The notes under the pieces: model-generated
Seen by the model: the letters and a program-made list of their open reading frames with translations, nothing else
Told to the model about the DNA's origin: nothing
Databases searched by the model: none
Part shown: piece after piece, positions 9,126-16,219 of the stretch
Numbering within the stretch: position 1 is the stretch's first letter
Layout of the letters: each line of letters begins with the position of its first letter
Assembly (NCBI GenBank): GCA_963731035.1
Contig: CAVSUY010000008.1
Coordinates: forward strand, 6,064-70,063
Source of the DNA: JAANXG01 sp963731035
GTDB lineage: Bacteria; Pseudomonadota; Gammaproteobacteria; Arenicellales; JAANXG01
DNA length: 64,000 nucleotides
Direction: 5' to 3'
Translations under genes and position numbers: made by a program

Positions 9126-9836
9126 TCACTTGTTTCCCTCGACAAAACTCGCAACCCATCTCTCGGAGATTGCCTTGTACTTCTCGACATCAGCTGCGGA
9201 ACTAAATTCTCCGTGTGTAATCAAAACGAATACGCTTCCCTTCATGAGTATACTGGATGATATCTGTACCTGTTGATCGTGTATTGATTCTCCATTTGCG
9301 CCGTGGGTTTGTTTCATAATCCACGCTACCGAAAAGCGATTCCTCTGTTCATCGAACACGCCAATCGGCACGATCCCGTCCAGTGTTGTCATAATATCAA
9401 CATTGAACTCCTTCGATAGTTTCGCATTGGCGTAGTCTGTCTGCTTGCGAAAGGAGTCTGGGATCGTCTCTGAAAGAGATGCGAGACTCGCTTTGATACG
9501 ATTCGAATAAGAATCAAACTCTTGGGGCGAAATGTCTCTCTCTATCGTTGCCTCGATTACAGTTGCTAACAAATACGATGAAATCAGACCCCCAGCTCCT
9601 TTCCTCAACTCTTCCAGGTCGTTCGGCGTCGTATAACACGCCAAAAGTCGATTTCCACGAGGCGGGTTGATCAACTCAGCGACTCTTGGCTCGACGTCGC
9701 ACAAATCGACATATCCCTTCGGCAAGGGCAACGTAAATTGAGAGTCACCAACAGAAATGTGTTGGCTCTCTTGTGCTAGGCCACATAGAGGAACTGTGGC
9801 AACTAGCAAACAAAACCATTGTTTCCTAAACCGCAT
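9126..9836 (-). CDS. Integron cassette gene 1: exported protein of unknown function
   Basis: Starting at the ATG at 9836 the product is 236 residues. It opens with a signal peptide (MRFRKQWFCLLVATVPLCGL, then AQ-ES), so it is probably periplasmic or secreted. An upstream in-frame start would only add attC-encoded residues. The mature part has LPLPKGYVDLCDVEPRV, a TTLDGIVPIGVFDEQ segment and a C-terminal half that predicts mixed alpha/beta; no family recognised. The start codon lies inside the degraded core of attC2, so no room remains for a separate promoter or a normal Shine-Dalgarno. Expression would depend on upstream transcription through the array. Confidence 0.75.
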   Translation of the reverse strand: MRFRKQWFCLLVATVPLCGLAQESQHISVGDSQFTLPLPKGYVDLCDVEPRVAELINPPRGNRLLACYTTPNDLEELRKGAGGLISSYLLATVIEATIERDISPQEFDSYSNRIKASLASLSETIPDSFRKQTDYANAKLSKEFNVDIMTTLDGIVPIGVFDEQRNRFSVAWIMKQTHGANGESIHDQQVQISSSILMKGSVFVLITHGEFSSAADVEKYKAISERWVASFVEGNK

Positions 9837-9930
9837 CAAGAGCTGATGAGCCGCGCTTGAGGGCGACCGACCGCAGCGGCAGCGAAGGGAGCGAGCGGTC
9901 AAGCGTCGGACTCCATCGCCCTTGTTGGGT
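9834..9930 (-). other. Integron attC recombination site 2
   Basis: A ~97-bp copy of the attC family. The inverse core on the minus strand is ACCCAAC (9930-9924), exactly complementary to the GTTGGGT that opens the same cassette at 10277. The distal core has decayed to CTTGATG, which now supplies the ATG of cassette gene 1. The inner arms match the other three copies closely. Confidence 0.8.
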
Positions 9931-10258
9931 TTCCGCTGTCTCTTTCATCAAAGAGCGCTTGGATCTCAGAAAAGGCAGACAATGCATTAATTGATCGGCG
10001 AAGACATCTCTCCGCCTCTTCGTAATTCTGTGTCCGTATCTTGTCGGAGGCTTCGCGTAGATTGTCTCTAACCGTATTAGCCCAAATAGCGTACCTACTA
10101 AAAGTGGCGCCACCCTCATTAGCTTGATTCAGCGCTGCACGGGCTAAACGAGGAAGGAGCGGATCTACGCCGCCATCCGGAAATACTGTCGACACGACGA
10201 TCTCTTCATCCGTGTCGTGTCGATCTAGGATTTCTTGTATTTGATTCTCTAGATCCAT
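9899..10258 (-). CDS. Integron cassette gene 2: small acidic helical protein, unknown function
   Basis: 119 residues from the ATG at 10258, 13 bases after the cassette boundary GTTGGGT. The sequence begins MDLENQIQEILDRHDTDEEI and is mostly helical, with a C-terminal YEEAERCLRRSINALSAF helix. No family recognised. The reading frame runs into attC2, so the last residues (GNPTRAMESDA) are encoded by the recombination site and the TGA is inside the attC arm. That tail shares ESDA with cassette gene 3. A longer frame starting at 10366 translates attC3 and is unlikely to be used. Confidence 0.65.
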   Translation of the reverse strand: MDLENQIQEILDRHDTDEEIVVSTVFPDGGVDPLLPRLARAALNQANEGGATFSRYAIWANTVRDNLREASDKIRTQNYEEAERCLRRSINALSAFSEIQALFDERDSGNPTRAMESDA

Positions 10259-10270
10259 AGCTCTCAGGAA

Positions 10271-10366
10271 ACCCAACGACGGCGATGAGCCGCGCTTGAC
10301 GGCGACCAACCGGAGCGGCAGCGAAGGGCGGGAGCGGTCAAGCGTCGGACTCGACAAGCGTTCCAC
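10271..10366 (-). other. Integron attC recombination site 3
   Basis: A 96-bp copy. On the minus strand the distal core is a good GTTGGGT (10277-10271). The inverse core is degraded to GTGGAAC (10366-10360) in place of an expected GCATAAC. The arms carry a few changes against the others (CGCCGTCAAGC, GCTCCCGCCC), so it is the most diverged member. Confidence 0.75.
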
Positions 10367-10577
10367 TTAACATAAGCTTACATCTATTGTGAAACAGCTT
10401 GTTTCGATGGTACTTGTTTGCAGAGTTTGCAGTTCTAAACCAATCCCCCATGTCTGGATAGCCGCTATTCGGGTTGCCGCCATTTGGCTCGGTTGCCACC
10501 ATCATTACTCTAGAGCTAGAGCTATTCCATTTCTCGAGATCGTAAGGCGTGAAAAGCCATTCCGTTCGACTATTCAT
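10338..10577 (-). CDS. Integron cassette gene 3: 79-residue protein, unknown function
   Basis: The ATG at 10577 lies three bases after the cassette boundary GTTATGC, typical of tightly packed cassettes. The product (MNSRTEWLFTPYDLEKWN, then a Ser/Asn/Gly-rich middle) has no recognised domain. As in cassette gene 2, the frame ends within the attC, at a TGA in the CGCTTGACC arm, giving an attC-encoded C-terminal VESDA. Small size and lack of family make function unknowable here, but the position between two attC sites supports it as a real cassette gene. Confidence 0.55.
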   Translation of the reverse strand: MNSRTEWLFTPYDLEKWNSSSSRVMMVATEPNGGNPNSGYPDMGDWFRTANSANKYHRNKLFHNRCKLMLSGTLVESDA

Positions 10578-10580
10578 GGA

Positions 10581-10678
10581 GCATAACGACAGCGATGAGC
10601 CGCGCTTGAGGGCGACCGACCGGAGCGGTAGCGAAGGGAGCGAGCGGTCAAGCGTCGGACTCCATCGCAGTGTTAGGT
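10581..10678 (-). other. Integron attC recombination site 4
   Basis: A 98-bp attC copy bounded on the minus strand by ACCTAAC (10678-10672) and GTTATGC (10587-10581). ACCTAAC is exactly complementary to the GTTAGGT at 11201-11195 that opens the same cassette, as expected for a cassette inserted by site-specific recombination. The inner arms are nearly identical to attC1. Confidence 0.85.
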
Positions 10679-11185
10679 GCCACTGTCAATTCTGGTTTTC
10701 GAAAGTAGTTCATGGTAGTCAACGTCCTTACTCGGTATCCCCTCTTCTATCTCGTTCAATAAGTAGTAGAGGACTTTCCTCTCCTTCGGTGGGAAGTTGT
10801 CGTTTATGAAACCGGCTATCCCAAAGAACTTATTCCGATCTCTTACGCCTGCACGGCGCGCGATGTGGCGCAGCTGATACTCAATATCAATCGGGTCTAC
10901 GATATCCACATTTAGCTTTTCCTCCGTGCACCTGAGATGATCTAACCTATCCCGAATCTGTCCTATGTATTCGTTCTTTATCCGTTCAAGACGTCGTTGG
11001 TCCATACCGATGGGATCTACTGGAAATCTCTTTAGCGTTGATTCGTCTGTCGGGTCCCAATTCTTAGCCTCTTTGAGTTTTCGCGCCAGCTTGTAACAAC
11101 GCCTGCAGTATCCTCTTGCCTCATGTGGATATCTCACGGTGCCACAGTTCTGACACGCCTCGTATTTTCGCGACCACCGTGTCAC
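10673..11185 (-). CDS. Integron cassette gene 4 (first cassette): zinc-ribbon protein, unknown function
   Basis: 170 residues from a GTG at 11185. The N-terminus holds CQNCGTVRYPHEARGYCRRC (residues 11-30), a CxxC-x13-CxxC zinc ribbon, followed by a basic helix (YKLARKLKEAK). The remainder is helical, with GIAGFINDNFPPKER and a C-terminal LLNEIEEGIPSKDVDYHELL. It could be a nucleic-acid-binding regulator, but that is inference. The stop codon TAA is part of the attC inverse core ACCTAAC. No Shine-Dalgarno precedes the GTG; a leader ORF stops 11 bases upstream, so translation is probably coupled to that leader. As the attI-proximal cassette it should be the most recently acquired and best expressed. 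Confidence 0.75.
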   Translation of the reverse strand: MTRWSRKYEACQNCGTVRYPHEARGYCRRCYKLARKLKEAKNWDPTDESTLKRFPVDPIGMDQRRLERIKNEYIGQIRDRLDHLRCTEEKLNVDIVDPIDIEYQLRHIARRAGVRDRNKFFGIAGFINDNFPPKERKVLYYLLNEIEEGIPSKDVDYHELLSKTRIDSGT

Positions 11186-11194
11186 TTTGCAGCT

Positions 11195-11260
11195 ACCTAA
11201 CAGTGAGTGGACGGAAAAAGGCCGCGGTGTAACACGGCATTTGTCCGCATAACACGCGGG
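11195..11260 (-). other. Integron attI-like insertion site
   Basis: On the minus strand GTTATGC (11253), GTTACAC (11233) and the core GTTAGGT (11201) are spaced 20 and 32 bases apart. In class 1 attI the equivalent GTTATGG, GTTACGC and GTTAGGC motifs (two accessory integrase-binding repeats and the core) are spaced 19 and 32 bases. The first cassette begins exactly at the core, and its far end carries the complementary ACCTAAC. An attI should adjoin a divergent intI; none is present on the right-hand side. Confidence 0.65.
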
Positions 11261-11298
11261 CGGGGAGGCGAGGATTGAGTGATTGATTCTTGTTCCAT
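11197..11298 (-). CDS. 33-codon leader ORF spanning attI
   Basis: An ATG at 11298 has a strong Shine-Dalgarno (AGGAG, 7 bases upstream). The ORF reads MEQESITQSSPP..., runs across the whole attI-like site and stops with the TAG inside the core GTTAGGT. The GTG of the first cassette gene follows 11 bases later and has no ribosome site of its own. The class 1 integron attI has a comparable short ORF (ORF-11) that boosts translation of the first cassette, so the same role is inferred. The peptide itself need not have a function. Confidence 0.5.
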   Translation of the reverse strand: MEQESITQSSPPRPRVMRTNAVLHRGLFPSTHC

Positions 11299-11332
11299 CC
11301 GGAAACTCCTTTTGGATCCGTTACTTATTACC

Positions 11333-11338
11333 ATTATA
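11333..11338 (-). promoter_or_regulatory. Possible -10 hexamer of a cassette promoter
   Basis: TATAAT on the minus strand lies 35 bases upstream of the leader ATG. The matching -35 position (about 11356-11361) reads CCCCGC, which is poor, so this is either a weak promoter or one truncated when the sequence to its right was replaced by the dinB-derived segment. Confidence 0.25.
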
Positions 11339-11395
11339 CGATGGTCGGTGTCTGTGCGGGGCGTGTTGTAGCACGGACAATGCGCGTTCTCCCTG

Positions 11396-11427
11396 ATCGC
11401 GGCTGAAGCCGCTCCTACAATCCGGGG
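11396..11427 (+). repeat. GCGGCTGAAGCCGC-type dyad repeat, attached to the dinB copy
   Basis: ATCGCGGCTGAAGCCGCTCC followed by TACAATCCGGGG. The same element, slightly diverged, sits at 12726-12757 next to the larger dinB gene. In both places it is followed by the same TTTGATGCGG...GGCTCAGGGC sequence, so the repeat was duplicated together with the dinB 3' end. Confidence 0.8.
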
Positions 11428-11446
11428 TTTGATGCGGTGGAATGGC

Positions 11447-11749
11447 TCAGGGCTTTTGGCGGGGATTGACCAGCGCGCCGCGGATGATGGCTTTGCCGCC
11501 GAAGCGGGCGCGGATGTGATCGAGGGTGGCGTCGACGCTGCCGTCCTTCGGCGCGAACAGGGCGGTCTGGGCGGTGTGCTCTAAGGCGCTCGCGCCGACA
11601 CCCAGTGGCCGGACGCCGTCGCGCCGCTGCGGCGGTGATGACGCAGAAGCGGTCGGGCTTGCGATAGTCGGAGGCCAGCTTGGCAGGAGCTTGTTGGGAG
11701 CCATGCCGATGGAGGCCACCAGCCCGGTGCGCCCCCTGGGGCCGCTCAT
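11447..11749 (-). pseudogene. Decayed partial copy of dinB (DNA polymerase IV)
   Basis: The frame reads RGRTGLVASIGMAPNKLL, then jumps through disordered sequence to RPLGVGASALEHTAQTALF and finishes GGKAIIRGALVNPRQKP. These parts match the palm (RQRTGLVASIGMGPNKF) and the very C-terminus of the dinB at 12777-13965, with everything between deleted. Flanking DNA to the left is also duplicated. The fragment cannot encode a polymerase. It indicates an unequal or illegitimate recombination beside the integron. Confidence 0.8.
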
Positions 11750-12447
11750 TCGCGTGCGCGGCAGGCTAGTACATCGTACCCAATAACCTTGTGCCCATAG
11801 CCAAGGTGGTCGAGAAGCTTGTGGAGACTTTCGTTTTCCTCGATCGGCATGATGTGATGCTCGTAGACGACCATCTCCGGTCGCGTAGTTTCGAGGAAGG
11901 CGCCGATAATCTCTCCGTCGAAGCCCTCGGTATCCGTCATTAAGAGGTTGACGTCTTCGGGGTTGATCCCGGTACGGTGCATGAATGTCGCCGGTGACCA
12001 GACCTGCATGACCTGGCTGGAGATGTATGTCTCGGGGACGTGCATTTTGAGATGCTCATCGGTCAATGATCCGATTTGGTACTTGACCCAGTCTTGAGCT
12101 TCCGGATGGTCGACACCGAATCGTGGCGAAACCGAGTAGAACGGTCGTATCTCATCGCGCGCACCAAGGGCGGCATGGTGGCAGTGGATATGTTCAGCGT
12201 ATAGAGCCATCGCCTCGACCAACTGTTCGAAAAGCCAGCCTACCGCTTCAATCAGGTGCGCCTCCACGTGGTCTTTATCTTTGACAACTTCGTGAAGGTG
12301 ATCATTGTCGATATCGCCATTACACGCACCGACCTGGATCGCGGTGAGGGTCTGATTTCGCACCCCGTACTCATCGACCAGGAGTCTTACGGCATCGGTG
12401 ACGGTCGGTTGACTGAGCACCTGGGTCTTGAATCCCACAGAGTTCAT
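11746..12447 (-). CDS. FkbM-like methyltransferase-family protein
   Basis: 233 residues from the ATG at 12447. The N-terminal part has AIQVGACNGDIDNDHLHE (motif I-like G-x-G-x-x-D of Rossmann methyltransferases), then the acidic HLIEAVGWLFEQL. A later LLMTDTEGFDGEII corresponds to the D-x-E-G-x-D motif of the FkbM family, and PEMVVYEHHIM continues the fold. FkbM proteins are SAM-dependent O-methyltransferases, often acting on sugars or secondary metabolites; the substrate here is unknown. The gene is alone, bracketed by the dinB fragment and dinB, and its stop overlaps the fragment. This looks like an insertion, but the mechanism is not visible. Confidence 0.65.
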   Translation of the reverse strand: MNSVGFKTQVLSQPTVTDAVRLLVDEYGVRNQTLTAIQVGACNGDIDNDHLHEVVKDKDHVEAHLIEAVGWLFEQLVEAMALYAEHIHCHHAALGARDEIRPFYSVSPRFGVDHPEAQDWVKYQIGSLTDEHLKMHVPETYISSQVMQVWSPATFMHRTGINPEDVNLLMTDTEGFDGEIIGAFLETTRPEMVVYEHHIMPIEENESLHKLLDHLGYGHKVIGYDVLACRARE

Positions 12448-12776
12448 TTAGTACGAGTCTCTATGATGCATTCTCCTTCCTATGGCACAAGGTCGGATGT
12501 TGCGTCGACCGATCAGGTTTGCAGCCCGTTCCGCTCAGTGTCGTGATTTGCCACTATAACCCCGTCGGAAAGCCTGCTCCATCGCTGAGAGCGTCTCTTG
12601 CCGCCCGGGTTGGGTTGTGGCTTGCTGTGGCACGTGCGGTGCGGCATCGAAGGGCTGCTTCGGGCGGTTCAGGGGACCGAGCCGTGTCACTGGGACAATA
12701 GATCGGCCGCATCGGGGCAATTCTGATCGTGGCTGAAGCCTCTCCTACAATCCGGGGTTTGATGCGGCGGAATGGC
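12448..12776. other. Intergenic stretch with one dyad repeat
   Basis: About 330 bases upstream of the methyltransferase gene. The right end contains a diverged dyad repeat (GATCGTGGCTGAAGCCTCTC at 12726) duplicated from the dinB region. I see no gene. A promoter for the leftward methyltransferase gene must lie near 12450-12500 but is not recognisable. Confidence 0.4.
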
Positions 12777-13965
12777 TCAGGGCTTTTGGCGGGGATTGAC
12801 CAACGCGCCGCGGACGATGGCGTCGCCGCCGAAACGCGCCCGGATGTCGTCCAGGGCGGCATCGACCCCGCCGCTCTTGGGCTCGAACAACGCGGCCTGC
12901 CCGGCGTGTTCGAGACCGCTCACGCCGACACCCAGCAGGCGGATCCCCTCGTGGGAGATGATCGCGCCGCCACGGTGCCAGCAGCGATGCGGCGCAACGA
13001 TGGATCTCGCGGGTGGAGGCGGTCGCCTGTGCCAGTGTCCGGCTGCGGGTGTAGGTTCTCCAGGCTCCCGTTCGTATCTTCACTGTGATGGTCGTTCCGC
13101 ACAGACGCTTCCGGCGGAGGCGCTCCCCGACCCCCTCGGCCAGGGCCAGCAGCTTTCGCTCCATTTCCCGCAGCGCGTGAATATCCTGCTCGAACGTCTG
13201 CTCGCGGCTGATGGATTTTTCCGGACGGCCGGGGACGACCTCACGATCGTCCAGCCCCCGGGCCAGGGCCTGGAAGCGCCCCGCGGACCTGCCTAGCAGG
13301 CGCGCCAGGACCGCGTCCGCGGCCGCCGCCAGATCTCCAATGGTCGCAAGGCCCGCTGCCTGCAATCGCGCGGCCGCCCGTGGACCGATTCCCCATAACC
13401 GGCCGACGGGCAAGGGCGACAGGAACTCCCGGGCCGCCGCCGCGGTGATGTGGCAAAAGCCATCGGGCTTGCCATGGTCGGAGGCGAGCTTGGCGAGAAA
13501 CTTGTTGGGCCCCATGCCGATGGACGCGACCAGTCCGGTGCGTTGGCGGACGGTGCGCTTGAGCCACCAGCCCATGGCTTCGATGTCGCCGAACAAGGCG
13601 CGACTGGCGGTCACGTCGAGCCAGGCTTCGTCGATCGATATCCCTTCCACCAGCGGTGTCAGTTCGTGGAACACGGCGAACAGCTCCGCCGAAACCTGCC
13701 GATAACGCTCCATGCGAGAGGACAGGTACACCGCATCGGGGCACAGCCGCCGGGCCCTGGCCATGGGCATGGCGGAACGCACGCCGAACACGCGCGCCTC
13801 GTAACTGGCGGCGGCGACCACGCCGCGCCGGCCGAGCCCGCCGACGATCACCGGGCGGCCCCGGTACGCCGGTTCATCATGCTGCTCGACGGATGCGTAG
13901 AACGCGTCCATGTCCACGTGGATGATCGCACGCTCGCCCGCGGTTGAACCCCCGGCGGCCTTCAT
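12777..13965 (-). pseudogene. dinB: dinB, DNA polymerase IV, with a frameshift near 12,970
   Basis: The N-terminal ~330 residues are a clear Y-family polymerase. IIHVDMDAFYASVEQ carries the first metal ligands, GISIDEAWLDVT the second (D and E), then RTGLVASIGMGPNKFLAKLA and the helix-hairpin-helix LWGIGPRAAARLQAAG. Pol IV does error-prone translesion synthesis and is usually SOS-controlled. After HRCAASLLAPWRRDHL the frame degenerates. The true C-terminus (EGIRLLGVGVSGLEHAG to ALVNPRQKP, stop at 12779-12777) continues in the next frame, so one extra base lies near 12,960-12,985. This is either a real pseudogene or a sequencing error; if corrected, the gene would be ~396 residues, a normal length. 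Confidence 0.85.
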
Positions 13966-14019
13966 GACCGCGGCCGCAGCGCCGGGTGCAACTCATACGC
14001 GCAGGAATTGAATAGGTAT

Positions 14020-14039
14020 GTCATTCGATACATATTTTG
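14020..14039. promoter_or_regulatory. Possible operator: imperfect dyad before the TonB-receptor operon
   Basis: In the 136-base gap before the receptor gene, TATGT and ACATA face each other across eight bases (within GGTATGTCATTCGATACATA), about 70 bases upstream of the start. A metal- or substrate-responsive repressor could bind here, but the dyad is short and I cannot match it to a known box. No cobalamin or thiamin riboswitch pattern fits in the gap. Confidence 0.2.
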
Positions 14040-14101
14040 TCACCCGTTCGTTGGGCGTAGTCTTGTTCTTAACAACGCTAAATCCAGAAATATGAATAAC
14101 A

Positions 14102-16219
14102 ATGCATATTGAAGACCAAACCAACACTGTTCGCAGGAGCCTCCAATCCATTCAACCGACCACCTCTTGTAGGGCCGCCGTCCTGCTCCTGGCGGCAATT
14201 GTTTCGACCCTTCAGGCCCACGCGGCGGAGCCCGGCGCTTTCGAGCTGGGCAAGATCGTGGTGACCGGCAAGCAGCCGAGGGTCGTCGAGCAGGCCGCCA
14301 GTATCGATACGGTCACCCAGGAAGACATCCGCCAATCCGGCGCGCGCAACCTCAACCAGTCCATCGCCCTGCTCCCCGGCGTATTCGTGCGGACGGGGGG
14401 CGACGGAGTCCCAAGAATAGACATGCGCGGCTTGCGCACCCGCCACGTCACACTGCTGCTGGACGGTATCCCGTTCAACTCCACCATGGACGGCCAATTC
14501 GACCCCTCCGCCATCGACGTCGCCGACATCGACCATATTGAAGTCGTACGGGGAAGCAACTCCGTCCTGTACGGCCCCGGCGGCAACGCCGGCACCATCA
14601 ACATCATAACCAAGACCGGCGGTACCAGGAGCCACGGCCGGGCCCTCGCGGAGCTGGGAACCGGCGGCGAGCACCGCGCGGAAGCGGAAGTGGGCGGCGG
14701 CTCCACGAGTTGGCATGGCTTCTTGAGCGCCTCGGGCTATCACCGGGATGACTACAGGCTGTCCGACAGCTTCGACCCGACCCCGCTCCAGGGCTCCGGA
14801 GATCGCGTCAACAGCGATCGCAGCGATGCGAACCTGTATGGCAACTCGATCTGGAAAATGGGACAGGAAACCGATGTCGGACTCAGTGCCTCGTACCGAC
14901 GGGGCCACTACGGGAAGCCGTTCGATGTCAGGGACTCCAGCGATCCTTTTGCGCGCAAGCCGAAGTTCGAACGCCTGGACAACTTCGAGGGGTACTCACT
15001 TCAGCTCACGGGCCGGCACCAGGTCAACAGCGCATTCACGGTGCGACCCATCGTGTATGCAAACCGTCTCGATGAGGTGACCAACGACTACGACAATGCG
15101 AGCTTCGACACTCAGGCCGGGAACGGCGCGGCTCACCAGGATTCGCGCTCGGACGTCGCGGGCGGCCGTGTCCAGACCGAATACGACTGGGGGTCGTCCG
15201 GCCAGACCTCCACCAGCTTCGATTGCCGCCGCGAGAGCTGGCGTGCAACCGGCTTCCAGATCAGCAACACCGGCGGTGGTGGTGGTGGCGGCAAGAACAA
15301 GAAAGCCGGTGGCGGTGGTGGCGGTGGTGGCGGCTCCGGCGGTGGCGCCAGCAGCACCGGCGCAACCGTTACGGATCCCATCAACGTCGATGAAATCGTC
15401 GACGTCTGCTCGGTGGGCGTCGAGCAGGAATACCGCCCCTACGGCCAACTCGGCCTGGTGGGCGGCCTGGGCTACGCGACTCAGTCGCGACCCGCAAGCA
15501 ACGACAGCGGCGCGCAATACCTGCTCGGCGCCTACCACGACCTTACGGAGCAGACCCAGCTGCGGGCCCTCTACAGCTCCCACATCCGATTCCCCACCCT
15601 GCTCGATCTGTTCGAGCCGGGACGCGGCAACCCCGGGCTGAACTCGGAGCGAACCTACCAGTACGAGGTTGGCATGCGCCACGATTTCACACAGGCTCCC
15701 GCATCCGTGGATGTCGCGCTGTTCCGAACCGATGCCAGAGATTTCATAGAACGCAGCAAGACCACGGGCCTGCAGGAGAACATCTCCAAGCTTCGTTTCC
15801 AGGGAGTGGAAGTCCAGAGCACGGTGCTGCCTGCGGACAATCTGACATTGCGATTCGGATACACCTACCTGGACTCGACGAATCTCTCGGCGGACGCACC
15901 CACCAGGAAGCTGCAGAACCGCCCCGAGCACCAGTTCACCGTTGAAACGACGTACCGGGCGGCCAGTGGATTCGAGGCCTACGCATCGCTTCTTCACGTC
16001 GCCAAGGTGTTCGAGTTGTCCCGCTCGACACCGACTACCGTTCAGGAAACCGGCGATTACACCGTCGTCAACGTCAAGCTGTCCCAGGAGATGGCCGGGG
16101 GCGCTCGCGTGTTCGCCAGGGTAGACAACCTGTTCGACGAGAACTACGCGGAGAGCGGCGGGCTGCCGGCTCCCGGCCGGGCATTCTTCGTCGGCGGCGA
16201 GATACGGTTCAATCCATGA
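14102..16219 (+). CDS. TonB-dependent outer-membrane receptor with Gly/Lys-rich loop
   Basis: 705 residues, a normal size for the family. A signal region (VLLLAAIVSTLQAHA, residues ~24-38) is followed by a TonB-box-like KIVVTGK. The plug has RQSGARNLNQSIALLPGVFV, RIDMRGLRTRHVTLLLDGIP and EVVRGSNSVLYGPGGNAGTI, then the 22-stranded barrel, ending in an aromatic-poor GGEIRFNP. Residues ~390-420 are a low-complexity extracellular loop of glycines interrupted by KNKK. The ATG is preferred because the upstream ATG at 14092 stops at once. The stop overlaps the next gene (ATGA), so it heads a coupled five-gene operon with ECF-type inner-membrane transport genes. Substrate unknown: siderophore, cobalamin-like or other cofactor are possible. 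Confidence 0.85.
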   Translation: MHIEDQTNTVRRSLQSIQPTTSCRAAVLLLAAIVSTLQAHAAEPGAFELGKIVVTGKQPRVVEQAASIDTVTQEDIRQSGARNLNQSIALLPGVFVRTGGDGVPRIDMRGLRTRHVTLLLDGIPFNSTMDGQFDPSAIDVADIDHIEVVRGSNSVLYGPGGNAGTINIITKTGGTRSHGRALAELGTGGEHRAEAEVGGGSTSWHGFLSASGYHRDDYRLSDSFDPTPLQGSGDRVNSDRSDANLYGNSIWKMGQETDVGLSASYRRGHYGKPFDVRDSSDPFARKPKFERLDNFEGYSLQLTGRHQVNSAFTVRPIVYANRLDEVTNDYDNASFDTQAGNGAAHQDSRSDVAGGRVQTEYDWGSSGQTSTSFDCRRESWRATGFQISNTGGGGGGGKNKKAGGGGGGGGGSGGGASSTGATVTDPINVDEIVDVCSVGVEQEYRPYGQLGLVGGLGYATQSRPASNDSGAQYLLGAYHDLTEQTQLRALYSSHIRFPTLLDLFEPGRGNPGLNSERTYQYEVGMRHDFTQAPASVDVALFRTDARDFIERSKTTGLQENISKLRFQGVEVQSTVLPADNLTLRFGYTYLDSTNLSADAPTRKLQNRPEHQFTVETTYRAASGFEAYASLLHVAKVFELSRSTPTTVQETGDYTVVNVKLSQEMAGGARVFARVDNLFDENYAESGGLPAPGRAFFVGGEIRFNP

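Noticed and set aside
9017..10678. CRISPR-like spaced repeats
   Set aside because: The repeats are long palindromes 300-900 bases apart with genes between and RYYYAAC/GTTRRRY ends, which is attC structure, not CRISPR.
11260..11450. Search for a divergent integron integrase start
   Set aside because: The only plus-strand frame from the ATG at 11341 stops after about 23 codons and has no integrase motif; the sequence then becomes dinB-derived.
13966..14101. Cobalamin or other riboswitch before the TonB receptor
   Set aside because: Only 136 bases are available and no B12-box-like or THI-box-like core is visible.
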